DNA of 64,000 bases from an uncultured Acetatifactor sp. (GTDB lineage Bacteria; Bacillota; Clostridia; Lachnospirales; Lachnospiraceae): contig CAKRYI010000001.1 in NCBI GenBank assembly GCA_934426825.1, positions 62,001 to 126,000 on the forward strand. Direction: 5' to 3'. The position numbers and the translations under genes were made by a program. The notes beneath the pieces were generated by a model. That model was not told where the DNA came from, did not search any database, and worked only from the letters and a program-made list of their open reading frames with translations. Position 1 is the stretch's first letter; every line of letters starts with the position of its first letter. Below are positions 1 through 8,680 of this stretch, piece after piece.

Positions 1-453
1 GGCTGGAAGGGAACGGCGGCAAAAATGGGGGACTGCATGGTGAAAGCGATGCAGGAACAGTTCGGAAGCCATCCGGAAAAGCTGCTTGCGGCAATCGGAC
101 CTTCTATCTGTCAGGACTGCTACGAGGTGAGCGAAGAGGTGGCGGAGGTCTTTCGGAAATTAGAGAACGAGTCCGGAGAAATTCTGGAGGAAATTCGGGA
201 GAGCGGCTGCTATGATGACGGAAGCGGAAAGGTTAGAAAGATTCTGGAACCGGGCTGCAGGGAGGGAAAGTTCCAACTGGATTTATGGCTTGCCAATCTG
301 GTGATTTTACGTAGTGCAGGAATTCCCCTGAAACAGATTGCGGTCACGGATATTTGTACCTGCCACAATCCGGGATATTTGTTTTCCCACCGGGCGAGTC
401 AGGGAAAGAGAGGAAATCTCGGCGCATTTTTAATGTTAAAGATTGAAAAATAA
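1..453 (+). CDS. pgeF: Peptidoglycan editing factor / YfiH-type purine nucleoside phosphorylase-laccase domain protein, 3' part
   Basis: The reading frame is open to the left edge, so the N-terminus lies outside the window and the first ATG (25) is internal. The visible part matches the C-terminal half of the YfiH/PgeF (Cu-oxidase_4) family: GWKGTA at the left edge, IGPSICQDCYEV, and the terminal CHNPGYLFSHRASQGKRGN block, which carries the Cys and His expected of the metal site. Family members act on purine nucleosides in the cytoplasm and, in E. coli, help keep peptidoglycan precursors correct. Which role applies here is not visible. A perfect inverted repeat overlaps the stop codon. The next gene starts 129 nt downstream in the same direction. 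Confidence 0.85.
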   Translation, partial: GWKGTAAKMGDCMVKAMQEQFGSHPEKLLAAIGPSICQDCYEVSEEVAEVFRKLENESGEILEEIRESGCYDDGSGKVRKILEPGCREGKFQLDLWLANLVILRSAGIPLKQIAVTDICTCHNPGYLFSHRASQGKRGNLGAFLMLKIEK

Positions 454-465
454 AATTTTTCAATC
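441..465 (+). terminator. Inverted repeat over the pgeF stop codon, possible terminator
   Basis: An 11-bp perfect stem (441-451 with 455-465) and 3-nt loop straddle the pgeF stop. The 3' arm carries a run of five T, but no T-tract follows the stem, so termination would be weak at best. It may instead protect the 3' end of the message or take part in the larger set of hairpins up to 526. Confidence 0.35.
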
Positions 466-466
466 A

Positions 467-526
467 CGAGATTTGTGTCTGCGCGCACTTGACACAAACT
501 CGCTACGCGCAAAGAACGTGCGCAGA
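467..526 (+). repeat. Overlapping, mutually exclusive inverted repeats
   Basis: One stem pairs 467-479 with 491-502 (12 bp, one bulged A at 471, 11-nt loop). A second, GC-rich pairing joins 483-488 with 518-523, and 478-482 can extend or shift it. The second uses bases in the loop and 3' flank of the first, so the two cannot form together. No protein-coding signal or clear promoter was seen between 454 and 582. Function is unknown; an RNA switch, an mRNA-stability element or a dispersed palindromic repeat are all possible. Confidence 0.4.
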
Positions 527-582
527 AATGTGGAAAAAAATGATTTGTAAAAGAGTGTGTTTGGCACGGAAACGAGGAAATT

Positions 583-1278
583 ATGGCGAATATTTTAGTA
601 TGTGACGACGACAGGGAGATTGTGGAGGCAATCGAGATTTATCTCAGTCAGGACGGCTACCGGATATATAAGGCATACGACGGACAGCAGGCAATCGATA
701 TTCTGCAGAAGGAGGACATTCACCTGCTGATTATGGATATTATGATGCCGAAGCTGGACGGAATCCGTGCCACGTTAAAAATCAGGGAGTACAGCAGTAT
801 TCCTATCATTATGCTGTCGGCAAAATCGGAGGACACGGACAAGATTCTGGGGCTGAATATCGGAGCGGACGACTATATTACCAAGCCCTTTAACCCGTTG
901 GAACTGGTGGCAAGGGTGAAATCCAATCTGCGCAGATACACGTCTTTGGGCAGTCTTAATCAGGAAGGAAAATCACTTTATCAGGTGGGCGGACTGGTTA
1001 TCAATGACGATAACAAACAGGTCACGGTGGATGATGAACCGGTAAAGCTGACGCCCATTGAGTACAATATTCTGCTTCTTCTGGTGAAAAATCAGGGCAG
1101 AGTTTTTTCCATTAATGAAATCTATGAAAAAATCTGGAATGAGGACGCAGTGGGCGCCGATAATACCGTGGCGGTCCATATCCGTCATATCCGGGAAAAG
1201 ATAGAAATTAATCCCAAGGAACCACGCTATCTGAAAGTGGTATGGGGAGTTGGCTACAAGATTGACAGACAGGACTGA
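583..1278 (+). CDS. OmpR/VanR-type response regulator
   Basis: This is a 231-residue DNA-binding response regulator and the likely partner of the kinase 23 nt downstream. The receiver domain (about 1-115) has the acidic cluster CDDD at 7-10, the phospho-acceptor D52 in LLIMDIMMPKLDG, and the conserved Ser and Lys in the MLSAKS and YITKPF segments. The C-terminal winged helix (about 130-228) has the OmpR-type pattern LTPIEYNILLLLVKN and ends with VVWGVGYKID. A GAGGA ribosome site precedes the ATG. Overall resemblance is to the VanR group, but there are no vanHAX genes nearby, so glycopeptide resistance cannot be inferred. The target genes are not visible. Confidence 0.92.
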   Translation: MANILVCDDDREIVEAIEIYLSQDGYRIYKAYDGQQAIDILQKEDIHLLIMDIMMPKLDGIRATLKIREYSSIPIIMLSAKSEDTDKILGLNIGADDYITKPFNPLELVARVKSNLRRYTSLGSLNQEGKSLYQVGGLVINDDNKQVTVDDEPVKLTPIEYNILLLLVKNQGRVFSINEIYEKIWNEDAVGADNTVAVHIRHIREKIEINPKEPRYLKVVWGVGYKIDRQD

Positions 1279-1301
1279 GATAACCGGGAAAAGAGGTAAT
1301 T

Positions 1302-3950
1302 ATGAAGAAACCAACAATGATGCGTCTGGCACTCGGAATGGTGCAGCATACGGTTGCAGCATGTATTATGGTGATTATTGCGGTACTGCTCTTTAATTCG
1401 TATGTGAGAGTGGAGTCCATGGACGGCAGTGACACTTATACGGTGGCAAACTCTTTCGGCAACGACAAGGTGTTTGAAAACTCCGAGCTGTTTACGAATA
1501 TTTTTGAGACATCGGTTTCGGATATTATCCGTCTTGTGGTAATCAAAGGACAGGTGGAGACGGAAGGAGAGTTTAATCCGTCCAAGCAGATAGATGTCAC
1601 TGCATATGCCAATCGAAAGAACGGGGAAAACGACTGCCCCATTACGGCGGTATATGAACTGGACGATTTGATTAAGTGGGGAAAATACGGAATTGAGTAT
1701 ACCAACCGCTCTATGAGTATGTCGGATTTCGTAAATTATTTTGCACCGGTGGACAATCCCGCCAATTATGCACTGGACGAGTCGGGGAAACTGTATTTTC
1801 AGGGATATGCGGACACCACGCTTTTACCCACTGAGGAAGATGCAAAAGAGCTGGAGGCTGTAATGGCTGTTTTGCCGGACTACACGGAAGAACAGCTGGA
1901 GGATATGGCATTTTCCTATATTATCACACAGATTCCGCAGGGAATCAGCATGTCCAGAGAGGATGACGGAACGCTGAGTGTGTATTTTGCGGCGCTGAAT
2001 TGCCGGTATGAGACGGTGAACGGGCAAAGACAGTTGTTTTCCCTTGCCGACAACTGGGTGAATTACATCAAACTCCAGAATAATCTGGTGGACACGATTA
2101 ACAGCCTCGCACAGAATTATGAGCTGTATCAGCGGGGTGAGGAACTGTACAATGAGGAAAAGAGCAATTTAAAATATGCGGTGCGGATGATGACCGAGGA
2201 CGGTATGCGCACTTATACCAATGTATCCGAACTTGCGGAGGAAAAGGAGAGCGAAATAACGGATTACTTCGGAGAGTACAGACGGTATCTGATTTATTAT
2301 CCGGATTCGCTGGAGCTGTTTGGAAACACGAAGCTGTCGGAGGATGACATTTACAGTTATATGCGGCAGTATGAATATGCTTATCCGGAGACCACCCATA
2401 TCTGGGTTGCCGTGGATACCGGGTACCCAGTGGAAGGGGATGCGTTTTCTCATGCAGACGAAGTCTTTCAGAAGGTGGTTCCGCACAAGGAACTGATTCT
2501 TGCGGCAATGGCCGTTTTGGCGGCTGCTTGGTGCGTGATTGGCATTTATCTGACCATCACGGCGGGACTTGCTTACAACGAGGAGGGCGAGCGTGTCCGG
2601 TATCTGAATCCCATCGACCACATATGGACAGAGGTGACGGTGGCGCTGGTGCTGTTTTTCGGGTATCTGGCATACAGGGGAGTGGGAATTCTTACCAATA
2701 TATCGGAGCAGGTGTATCTGGAAAATGCGGAGGTTATGGGAATCCTTGGGACCTCCCTGTTATACCGGTATGGGGCGTATGCGCTGTTCGGATTGTTGAC
2801 GAGTATGTTTTTCGGATTGTTCTGGTACAGCTTTATCCGGCGTGTGAGATGCAGTAATTTGTGGAAGGGCAGCTTTGTCTGCTGGTTCTTAACCAAGTTG
2901 CGGAATGGGGCAGCCTTTGTCCTTTCCCACGGAAACACGGCGGTCAGCACCCTGATTCCGTATAATCTGTTTTTACTTGTGAATCTGATTGGCATTTTTG
3001 TGATTTATATGTTCCGTGAGCAGTCCTATGTTGTGCTGCCGGCGCTTGGCGTGGTGGTTATTTTTGATGGAATTGTGGGCGTACTGATTTTTAAAAACAA
3101 TGCGGAACGGCTGGATATTGTGGAGGGAATTAAACGGATTCGTGACGGCGAGGTGGAGTATAAATTAGACACGGAGACGGTGCACGGAACCAACCGCGAG
3201 ATGGCGGATGCGGTGAACAATATCGGCGAGGGAATCCGCAAGGCTGTGCGGACCAGCATGAAGGACGAGCAGATGAAAACGGATCTGATTACCAATGTGT
3301 CCCACGATTTAAAGACTCCGCTGACGTCCATTATCAGTTATGTGGATTTATTAAAGCGCCTGAAAATAGAGGAGGAGCCGGCAAAAACATATATTGATAT
3401 TTTGGACGGAAAATCCCAGCGATTAAAGCAGTTGACGGACGATTTGGTGGAGGTTTCCAAAATTTCCTCCGGAAACATTGAGTTAAAGAGAGAAAAACTG
3501 AATCTGGCGGAACTGTTAAACCAGTCTCTGGGGGAATTTTCCGAGAAACTGGAAGCGAAAAATTTACAGGTTGTCTTTGAGGGCAGTGACACGCCGGCGC
3601 ATATTTATGCGGACAGCCGAAGAATGTGGCGTATTGTGGAAAACCTTTTCAACAATATCTGTAAGTATGCCATGGAGGGGACAAGGGTTTATCTCGATTT
3701 GGAAGTGGCAGAGGGCAGTGTAAATATGTCCATGAAAAATATTTCGGAGCGTCAGATGAATCTGCGGGGCGAGGATCTGACGGAGAGATTTATCCGTGGA
3801 GAAGCCTCCAGAACCACTGAGGGCAGCGGACTTGGATTGTCCATTGCCAAAAGTCTGACAGAAGTTCAAGGAGGCTCCTTTAAGATTGATTTGGATGGTG
3901 ATTTGTTTAAAGTCGAAATCCGTTTTCCCGAATATCAGAAAGCAGATTAA
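1302..3950 (+). CDS. Membrane sensor histidine kinase with large extracytoplasmic domain
   Basis: This 882-residue two-component sensor kinase has a first membrane segment at about 9-31, then about 350 mostly hydrophilic residues predicted outside the cell. A cluster of further membrane segments follows (roughly 390-600). Next come a HAMP-like linker, the HisKA H-box VSHDLKTPLTS with phospho-acceptor H668, and a HATPase_c domain whose G box reads EGSGLGLSIAKSL. At 882 residues it is much longer than typical VanS kinases, because of the outer region and the multi-pass middle, for which I recognise no domain. The signal sensed is unknown. It is co-transcribed with the regulator, and its stop codon directly abuts the stop of convergent prs. 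Confidence 0.9.
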   Translation: MKKPTMMRLALGMVQHTVAACIMVIIAVLLFNSYVRVESMDGSDTYTVANSFGNDKVFENSELFTNIFETSVSDIIRLVVIKGQVETEGEFNPSKQIDVTAYANRKNGENDCPITAVYELDDLIKWGKYGIEYTNRSMSMSDFVNYFAPVDNPANYALDESGKLYFQGYADTTLLPTEEDAKELEAVMAVLPDYTEEQLEDMAFSYIITQIPQGISMSREDDGTLSVYFAALNCRYETVNGQRQLFSLADNWVNYIKLQNNLVDTINSLAQNYELYQRGEELYNEEKSNLKYAVRMMTEDGMRTYTNVSELAEEKESEITDYFGEYRRYLIYYPDSLELFGNTKLSEDDIYSYMRQYEYAYPETTHIWVAVDTGYPVEGDAFSHADEVFQKVVPHKELILAAMAVLAAAWCVIGIYLTITAGLAYNEEGERVRYLNPIDHIWTEVTVALVLFFGYLAYRGVGILTNISEQVYLENAEVMGILGTSLLYRYGAYALFGLLTSMFFGLFWYSFIRRVRCSNLWKGSFVCWFLTKLRNGAAFVLSHGNTAVSTLIPYNLFLLVNLIGIFVIYMFREQSYVVLPALGVVVIFDGIVGVLIFKNNAERLDIVEGIKRIRDGEVEYKLDTETVHGTNREMADAVNNIGEGIRKAVRTSMKDEQMKTDLITNVSHDLKTPLTSIISYVDLLKRLKIEEEPAKTYIDILDGKSQRLKQLTDDLVEVSKISSGNIELKREKLNLAELLNQSLGEFSEKLEAKNLQVVFEGSDTPAHIYADSRRMWRIVENLFNNICKYAMEGTRVYLDLEVAEGSVNMSMKNISERQMNLRGEDLTERFIRGEASRTTEGSGLGLSIAKSLTEVQGGSFKIDLDGDLFKVEIRFPEYQKAD

Positions 3951-5150
3951 TTATTCACCGTCTGCGTCCATATTTGCACGACTGTTGTAAGCATCCAGAA
4001 TACCGTGAATTTTGTCCGTGGTAGCCATAACGTTTGAAAGAGAAGAGTCATGGTTCATAAAGTCGATTAAGGATGCTATGAATTTACTCATGTCTGCCTC
4101 AATGAAATAAGGTCTTGTGTATATTTCGGGGGGCAGATAGGTTAAATTGGTTGTGACAACCTTGTCAAAATAACCTTCCTCATAAGCCTTGTCAAAGGCA
4201 CCGAGACCGTCGGTAAACAGACCGAAAGTGCAGCAGATAAATACGCGGCGGGCATTCATTTTCTTGAGCTGCATTGCGGTATCTATCATACTTCCGCCGG
4301 AGGAAATCATATCGTCAATGATAATGACATCCTTTCCGTCAATATTGTCGCCCAAAAATTCATGTGCAACAATGGGGTTTTTGCCGTTCACAATCGTGGA
4401 GTAGTCGCGTCTCTTGTAGAACATACCGGTGTCCACGCCGAGTACGCTTGCAAAGTAAATCGCACGGTCCAAAGCACCCTCATCCGGACTGATAACGATT
4501 AAGTGGTCTTTGTCCACGGTCAAATCGTCCTCGGAATTCAACAGTGCCTTGATAAACTGATAGGGCGGTGTAAAGTTGTCAAAACCGTTTAAGGGAGTTG
4601 CGTTCTGCACTCTGGGGTCGTGGGCGTCAAAGGTAATAAAGTTGCTGATACCCATATCCCGCAGTTCCTCCAAAGCGAACGCACAGTCTAAGGATTCACG
4701 GCTGTTTCTTTTGTGCTGTCTGCCTTCATACAGGAAAGGCATAATGACATTGATTCGCTTTGCTTTGCCGTTGCAGGCTGCAATTACACGCTTCAAATCC
4801 TGATAGTGGTCGTCGGGGGACATATGATTGGTATAACCGTTGATATTGTATGTTATACTATGGTTGCAGACATCCGTGAGAATGAAAAGGTCCTTGCCGC
4901 GGATACTTTCTTCAATGGAAGCCTTGGCTTCACCGCTTCCGAAACGGGGAATATCCACGTTTACCAGATAATTGCTTTCGATATAGCCGTGAAATGCGGG
5001 GTCGCTTTTCACTTTGTCGTTGGGAATGCTTTTGCGGAATTCTACCATGTAATCATTAATCCTGCGCCCCATGCGCTCTGCGGAGGGCAGGGCTACAATT
5101 TTCAGAGGTGCCACGGGCATGGCATTTTCCAATTCGTGTAAATTAGGCAT
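3951..5150 (-). CDS. prs: Ribose-phosphate pyrophosphokinase, long clostridial variant
   Basis: Makes PRPP from ribose 5-phosphate and ATP for purine, pyrimidine, NAD, His and Trp synthesis in the cytoplasm. Visible marks are the flexible-loop motif YKRRDY, the PRPP-binding loop VIIIDDMISSGGSM, and FDAHDPRVQ in the place of the usual DLHA-type motif. At 399 residues it is about 80 longer than a standard bacterial Prs, with extra N-terminal sequence and insertions. The ATG follows GGAGG, and a good sigma-A promoter reads into it from 5195-5223. It faces the kinase gene with no gap. Substrate use is inferred from the family. The divergence leaves some doubt whether it is the only PRPP synthetase of the cell. 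Confidence 0.85.
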   Translation of the reverse strand: MPNLHELENAMPVAPLKIVALPSAERMGRRINDYMVEFRKSIPNDKVKSDPAFHGYIESNYLVNVDIPRFGSGEAKASIEESIRGKDLFILTDVCNHSITYNINGYTNHMSPDDHYQDLKRVIAACNGKAKRINVIMPFLYEGRQHKRNSRESLDCAFALEELRDMGISNFITFDAHDPRVQNATPLNGFDNFTPPYQFIKALLNSEDDLTVDKDHLIVISPDEGALDRAIYFASVLGVDTGMFYKRRDYSTIVNGKNPIVAHEFLGDNIDGKDVIIIDDMISSGGSMIDTAMQLKKMNARRVFICCTFGLFTDGLGAFDKAYEEGYFDKVVTTNLTYLPPEIYTRPYFIEADMSKFIASLIDFMNHDSSLSNVMATTDKIHGILDAYNSRANMDADGE

Positions 5151-5194
5151 GAGTTTCCTCCAAATGTAAAAATATATATGTTGACATCATTTAT

Positions 5195-5223
5195 TTTATA
5201 TCATTATGCTAGTGACACGTCAA
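5195..5223 (-). promoter_or_regulatory. Sigma-A promoter for prs
   Basis: On the minus strand, -35 TTGACG (5218-5223), a 17-bp spacer and -10 TATAAA (5195-5200) read toward prs, whose ATG lies 45 bp beyond the -10. It physically overlaps plus-strand promoter elements for the next gene. Confidence 0.65.
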
Positions 5224-5240
5224 GGAATTTCTAGTACAAT
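5212..5240 (+). promoter_or_regulatory. Sigma-A promoter for the DUF512 gene
   Basis: -35 GTGACA (5212-5217), a 17-bp spacer and -10 TACAAT (5235-5240). Transcription would start near 5247, which fits the ATG at 5279 and leaves little leader for the in-frame GTG at 5255. A second candidate, TTGACA (5181-5186) with an 18-bp spacer and TATGCT (5205-5210), lies just upstream. Confidence 0.6.
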
Positions 5241-5278
5241 CATAGGTAGCAGATGTGTGCAGGATGGAGAATTACAGA

Positions 5279-6613
5279 ATGAAAAAAGAGCATATTGTCA
5301 AGGCAGTGGAGGAAGGAAGCATTGCCGAGGAAATGGGAATTGAAGCCGGGGACAAAATTCTTGCGGTGGACAATACCGAGATAGAGGATATTTTTGATTA
5401 TCAGTTTCTGGTGCAGGATACTTATATAGAAGTTTTGGTGGAAAAGCCGGGCGGTGAGCAGTGGGTTTTGGAAATCGACAAGGAGTTCGGCGAGGACCTT
5501 GGAATTATTTTTGAAAACGGGTTGATGGACTCTTACAGAAGCTGCCATAACAAGTGCATTTTCTGCTTTATCGACCAGATGCCGAAGGGAATGAGGGAAA
5601 GTCTGTATTTCAAGGATGACGATTCCAGACTTTCCTTTTTGCAGGGAAATTATGTGACGCTGACCAATATGTCGGAACATGATATTGACCGCATTTGCAG
5701 GTATCACCTTTCCCCCATCAACATTTCGTTTCAGACTATGAATCCGGAGCTGCGCTGTAAAATGTTGAACAATCGTTTTGCGGGAGAGGCGCTGAAAAAG
5801 GTGGACAGACTGAACGAAGCCGGAATTTCCATGAACGGTCAGATTGTGCTCTGCAAGGGCGTGAATGACGGAAAGGAACTGGAGTTCAGTATAAGGGAGC
5901 TGATGAAGTATATTCCCAATCTGGAGAGTGTTTCCGTGGTTCCGGTGGGATTGTCCAAATTCCGGGAGGGTTTGTATCCGCTAGAGCCTTTCGGAAAAGA
6001 GGATGCAAGAGAGGTACTGGAAATCATTCACCGGTACCAGAAAGAATGTATGGAAAAGTACGGGATTCATTTTATTCATGCCAGCGACGAATGGTATGTG
6101 GTAGCGGAGGAAGAGGTGCCGGAGGAAGGCAGATATGACGGGTATCTCCAATTAGAAAACGGAGTCGGCATGATTCGGCTGATGCTGGAAGAATTTAAGG
6201 AGACCATGGATAGACACAAAAAGAGAGAAGGTTTCCCCAATGAAAAAATCCATGAGGAACTGTCCATGGCGACGGGCGTACTGATATACCCCTGTATTCA
6301 GGATATGGCAAACCGGATTATGGAGGCATATCCCAACGTCAAAATACATGTGTACCCTATTGTTAATCACTTTTTCGGAGAAAATATTACGGTATCGGGA
6401 CTTATCACCGGGCAGGACATGGAGGAACAGCTTCGGGGGAAAGAACTGGGAGAAAGGCTTTTAATACCGGAAAATATGGTGAGGGTCGAGGAGCGAATCT
6501 TTTTGGATGATATAAAAGTGCAAGACCTTGAAAAGACTTTACAAGTACCGATTAATATTGTAAAATCAAGCGGATGCGACTTCGTGAATACGGTTTTGAA
6601 GATAGAGAATTAG
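5279..6613 (+). CDS. PDZ/DUF512 radical-SAM-like protein (TIGR03279 type)
   Basis: A 444-residue cytoplasmic protein with an N-terminal PDZ-like domain (about 1-65, with EEGSIAEEMGIEAGD), a radical-SAM-like core with CHNKCIFC (C-x3-C-x2-C, a likely 4Fe-4S ligand set), and a C-terminal DUF512 region. This architecture is conserved in Firmicutes and cyanobacteria and is often next to der; its reaction is not established to my knowledge. I chose ATG 5279 because GGAGA lies 8 nt upstream and the PDZ homology begins there. In-frame GTG 5255 and ATG 5264 lack a good ribosome site. It is the first gene of the run that continues with der, 10 nt downstream. Confidence 0.88.
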   Translation: MKKEHIVKAVEEGSIAEEMGIEAGDKILAVDNTEIEDIFDYQFLVQDTYIEVLVEKPGGEQWVLEIDKEFGEDLGIIFENGLMDSYRSCHNKCIFCFIDQMPKGMRESLYFKDDDSRLSFLQGNYVTLTNMSEHDIDRICRYHLSPINISFQTMNPELRCKMLNNRFAGEALKKVDRLNEAGISMNGQIVLCKGVNDGKELEFSIRELMKYIPNLESVSVVPVGLSKFREGLYPLEPFGKEDAREVLEIIHRYQKECMEKYGIHFIHASDEWYVVAEEEVPEEGRYDGYLQLENGVGMIRLMLEEFKETMDRHKKREGFPNEKIHEELSMATGVLIYPCIQDMANRIMEAYPNVKIHVYPIVNHFFGENITVSGLITGQDMEEQLRGKELGERLLIPENMVRVEERIFLDDIKVQDLEKTLQVPINIVKSSGCDFVNTVLKIEN

Positions 6614-6623
6614 GAGGAAAACT

Positions 6624-7964
6624 ATGGGAAAGAGAAAGTCAAAGCCCATTGTTGCAGTAGTAGGCAGACCGAATGTGGGAAAATCCACTCTGTTTAATGC
6701 TCTGGCAGGGGAGGAAATTTCCATTGTCAAGGATACGCCCGGAATTACCAGAGACAGAATTTATGCCGATATTACGTGGCTTGATACCACATTTACCTTA
6801 ATTGATACCGGCGGTATTGAGCCGGACAGCAAGGACATTATTTTGTCCCAGATGCGCGCACAGGCGGAGATTGCCATGGAGACCGCGGATGTGATTATTT
6901 TCCTTGTGGATGTAAAGCAGGGACTGGTGGATGCGGACGCCAAGGTTGCCGATATGCTGCGCCGTTCCCATAAGCCGGTGGTGCTTGTGGTGAACAAGGT
7001 GGACAGTTTCCAGAAATATATGGCGGACGTCTATGAATTTTATAATCTCGGTATCGGAGACCCGCACCCCATTTCTGCCGTAAACAGACTGGGAATCGGC
7101 GATATGTTAGAGGCGGTTTCCTCTCATTTTGAGCAGGCGGGAGCAGAGGAAGAGGATGACGATCGCCCGAGAGTGGCGATTGTCGGAAAACCGAATGTGG
7201 GAAAATCCTCCCTGATTAACAAGCTCTTGGGTGAGAACAGACTGATTGTTTCCGATATTGCCGGAACGACCAGAGATGCGGTGGACACGGAAATTACCTA
7301 CAATGGCAAGGAGTATGTGTTTATTGACACCGCAGGACTCAGAAGAAAGAATAAAATTAAGGAGGATTTGGAACGGTTCATGATTGTCCGGACGGTCAGT
7401 GCCGTGGAGCGCGCGGATATTGTGGTGCTGGTGATAGATGCGGTGGAAGGCGTTACCGAGCAGGATGCCAAGATTGCCGGAATTGCTCATGAGAGAGGCA
7501 AGGCGGTGATTATTGTTGTCAACAAATGGGACGCAGTGGAGAAAAACGATAAAACCATTTATCAGGTGACGGAGAAGGTGCGCAATACCCTGTCCTATAT
7601 GCCCTATGCGGAGCTTTTGTTCGTGTCCGCAAAGACCGGACAGCGTCTGCCCAAGCTGTTTGAAACCATTGATATGGTCAGCGAAAACCATGCCATGCGA
7701 GTGGCAACCGGCGTGCTGAATGAGATTATGACGGAAGCGGTAGCAATGCAGCAGCCGCCTTCCGACAAGGGAAAACGTCTGCGTCTCTATTATATTACGC
7801 AGGTGGCAGTGAAGCCGCCCACCTTTGTTATTTTTGTGAATGACAAGGAACTCATGCACTTTTCATACACAAGATATATTGAAAACCAGATTCGTGACAC
7901 CTTTGGATTCAAGGGAACGCCGCTTCGGTTTATTATCAGGGAACGAAAGGAAAAGGAACAATAA
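6624..7964 (+). CDS. der: Ribosome biogenesis GTPase Der (EngA)
   Basis: An essential double GTPase that assists maturation of the 50S ribosomal subunit. At 446 residues it has normal family length. The first G domain starts with GRPNVGKST near residue 14, and the second with GKPNVGKSS at 188. Both carry DTxG (DTGG, DTAG) and NKxD (NKVD, NKWD) motifs. The C-terminal KH-like domain begins at about 355. The stop codon overlaps the plsY ATG by one base (TAATG), so translation of the two is probably coupled. It shares the run with the DUF512 gene, plsY and gpsA, an arrangement common in Clostridia. Confidence 0.97.
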   Translation: MGKRKSKPIVAVVGRPNVGKSTLFNALAGEEISIVKDTPGITRDRIYADITWLDTTFTLIDTGGIEPDSKDIILSQMRAQAEIAMETADVIIFLVDVKQGLVDADAKVADMLRRSHKPVVLVVNKVDSFQKYMADVYEFYNLGIGDPHPISAVNRLGIGDMLEAVSSHFEQAGAEEEDDDRPRVAIVGKPNVGKSSLINKLLGENRLIVSDIAGTTRDAVDTEITYNGKEYVFIDTAGLRRKNKIKEDLERFMIVRTVSAVERADIVVLVIDAVEGVTEQDAKIAGIAHERGKAVIIVVNKWDAVEKNDKTIYQVTEKVRNTLSYMPYAELLFVSAKTGQRLPKLFETIDMVSENHAMRVATGVLNEIMTEAVAMQQPPSDKGKRLRLYYITQVAVKPPTFVIFVNDKELMHFSYTRYIENQIRDTFGFKGTPLRFIIRERKEKEQ

Positions 7965-8617
7965 TGGAACGAGTAATCTGTTTACTGATTGGGTATGTGT
8001 TCGGCCTGTTTCAGACCGCGTATTTTTATGGAAAGGCTCATGGCATTGACATCAGACAGCATGGCAGCGGAAACTCAGGAACTACCAATGCACTGCGTGT
8101 GCTTGGCACAAAGGCGGGGTTGATTGTGCTCGCAGGAGACTGTCTCAAATGTATGGCGGCGGTATGGATTGCCAGACTGACCTTTGGCGCAAGCCACCCG
8201 GACGAGATTTATCTGCTCTGTCTCTATGCGGGAGCCGGTGCCATTCTCGGACATAATTATCCTTTTTATATGGGATTTAAAGGCGGAAAGGGAATTGCGG
8301 CGACAGCCGGACTGATTTTGTCCTTTCACCCGTATTTTATCGTAATGGGAGTGATTCTGTTTTTTGGAGCGTTTTTCACGACACACTATGTATCGTTGGG
8401 TTCCCTTCTTGTGTACGCCGGCTTTATGATTCAGATGGTGGTTTGCGGACAGCTTGGAGTGTTCGGCGGAGTCACGCAGGCAGAATTGTATGAAATGTAT
8501 GTGATTACCTTTTTACTTACCGTGCTGGCATACTGGAAACATAGACAGAACATTGTCCGTCTGGTGCACGGCGAGGAGAGAAAGACGTACCTGACCAAGA
8601 AAAACAGTGATAAATAA
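7964..8617 (+). CDS. plsY: Glycerol-3-phosphate acyltransferase PlsY
   Basis: An integral membrane enzyme that moves the acyl group of acyl-phosphate onto sn-glycerol 3-phosphate, the first step of phospholipid synthesis. Its 217 residues hold about five membrane segments and the three PlsY motifs: GSGNSGTTNALR near the N-terminus, GHNYPFYMGFKGGKGIA in the middle, and a weaker last motif near HRQNIVRL. It is paired with gpsA, which supplies its substrate glycerol 3-phosphate. The start overlaps the der stop by one base. Confidence 0.95.
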   Translation: MERVICLLIGYVFGLFQTAYFYGKAHGIDIRQHGSGNSGTTNALRVLGTKAGLIVLAGDCLKCMAAVWIARLTFGASHPDEIYLLCLYAGAGAILGHNYPFYMGFKGGKGIAATAGLILSFHPYFIVMGVILFFGAFFTTHYVSLGSLLVYAGFMIQMVVCGQLGVFGGVTQAELYEMYVITFLLTVLAYWKHRQNIVRLVHGEERKTYLTKKNSDK

Positions 8618-8680
8618 ATCACCGGAAATCATTAAACAGACAGAGTCAGTGGCAAATAAAAAGAAAGAAGGAATTGGGAT

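Noticed and set aside
583..3950. Vancomycin-resistance VanRS system
   Set aside because: The regulator resembles VanR, but the kinase architecture differs and no vanHAX-like ligase or dehydrogenase genes are present.
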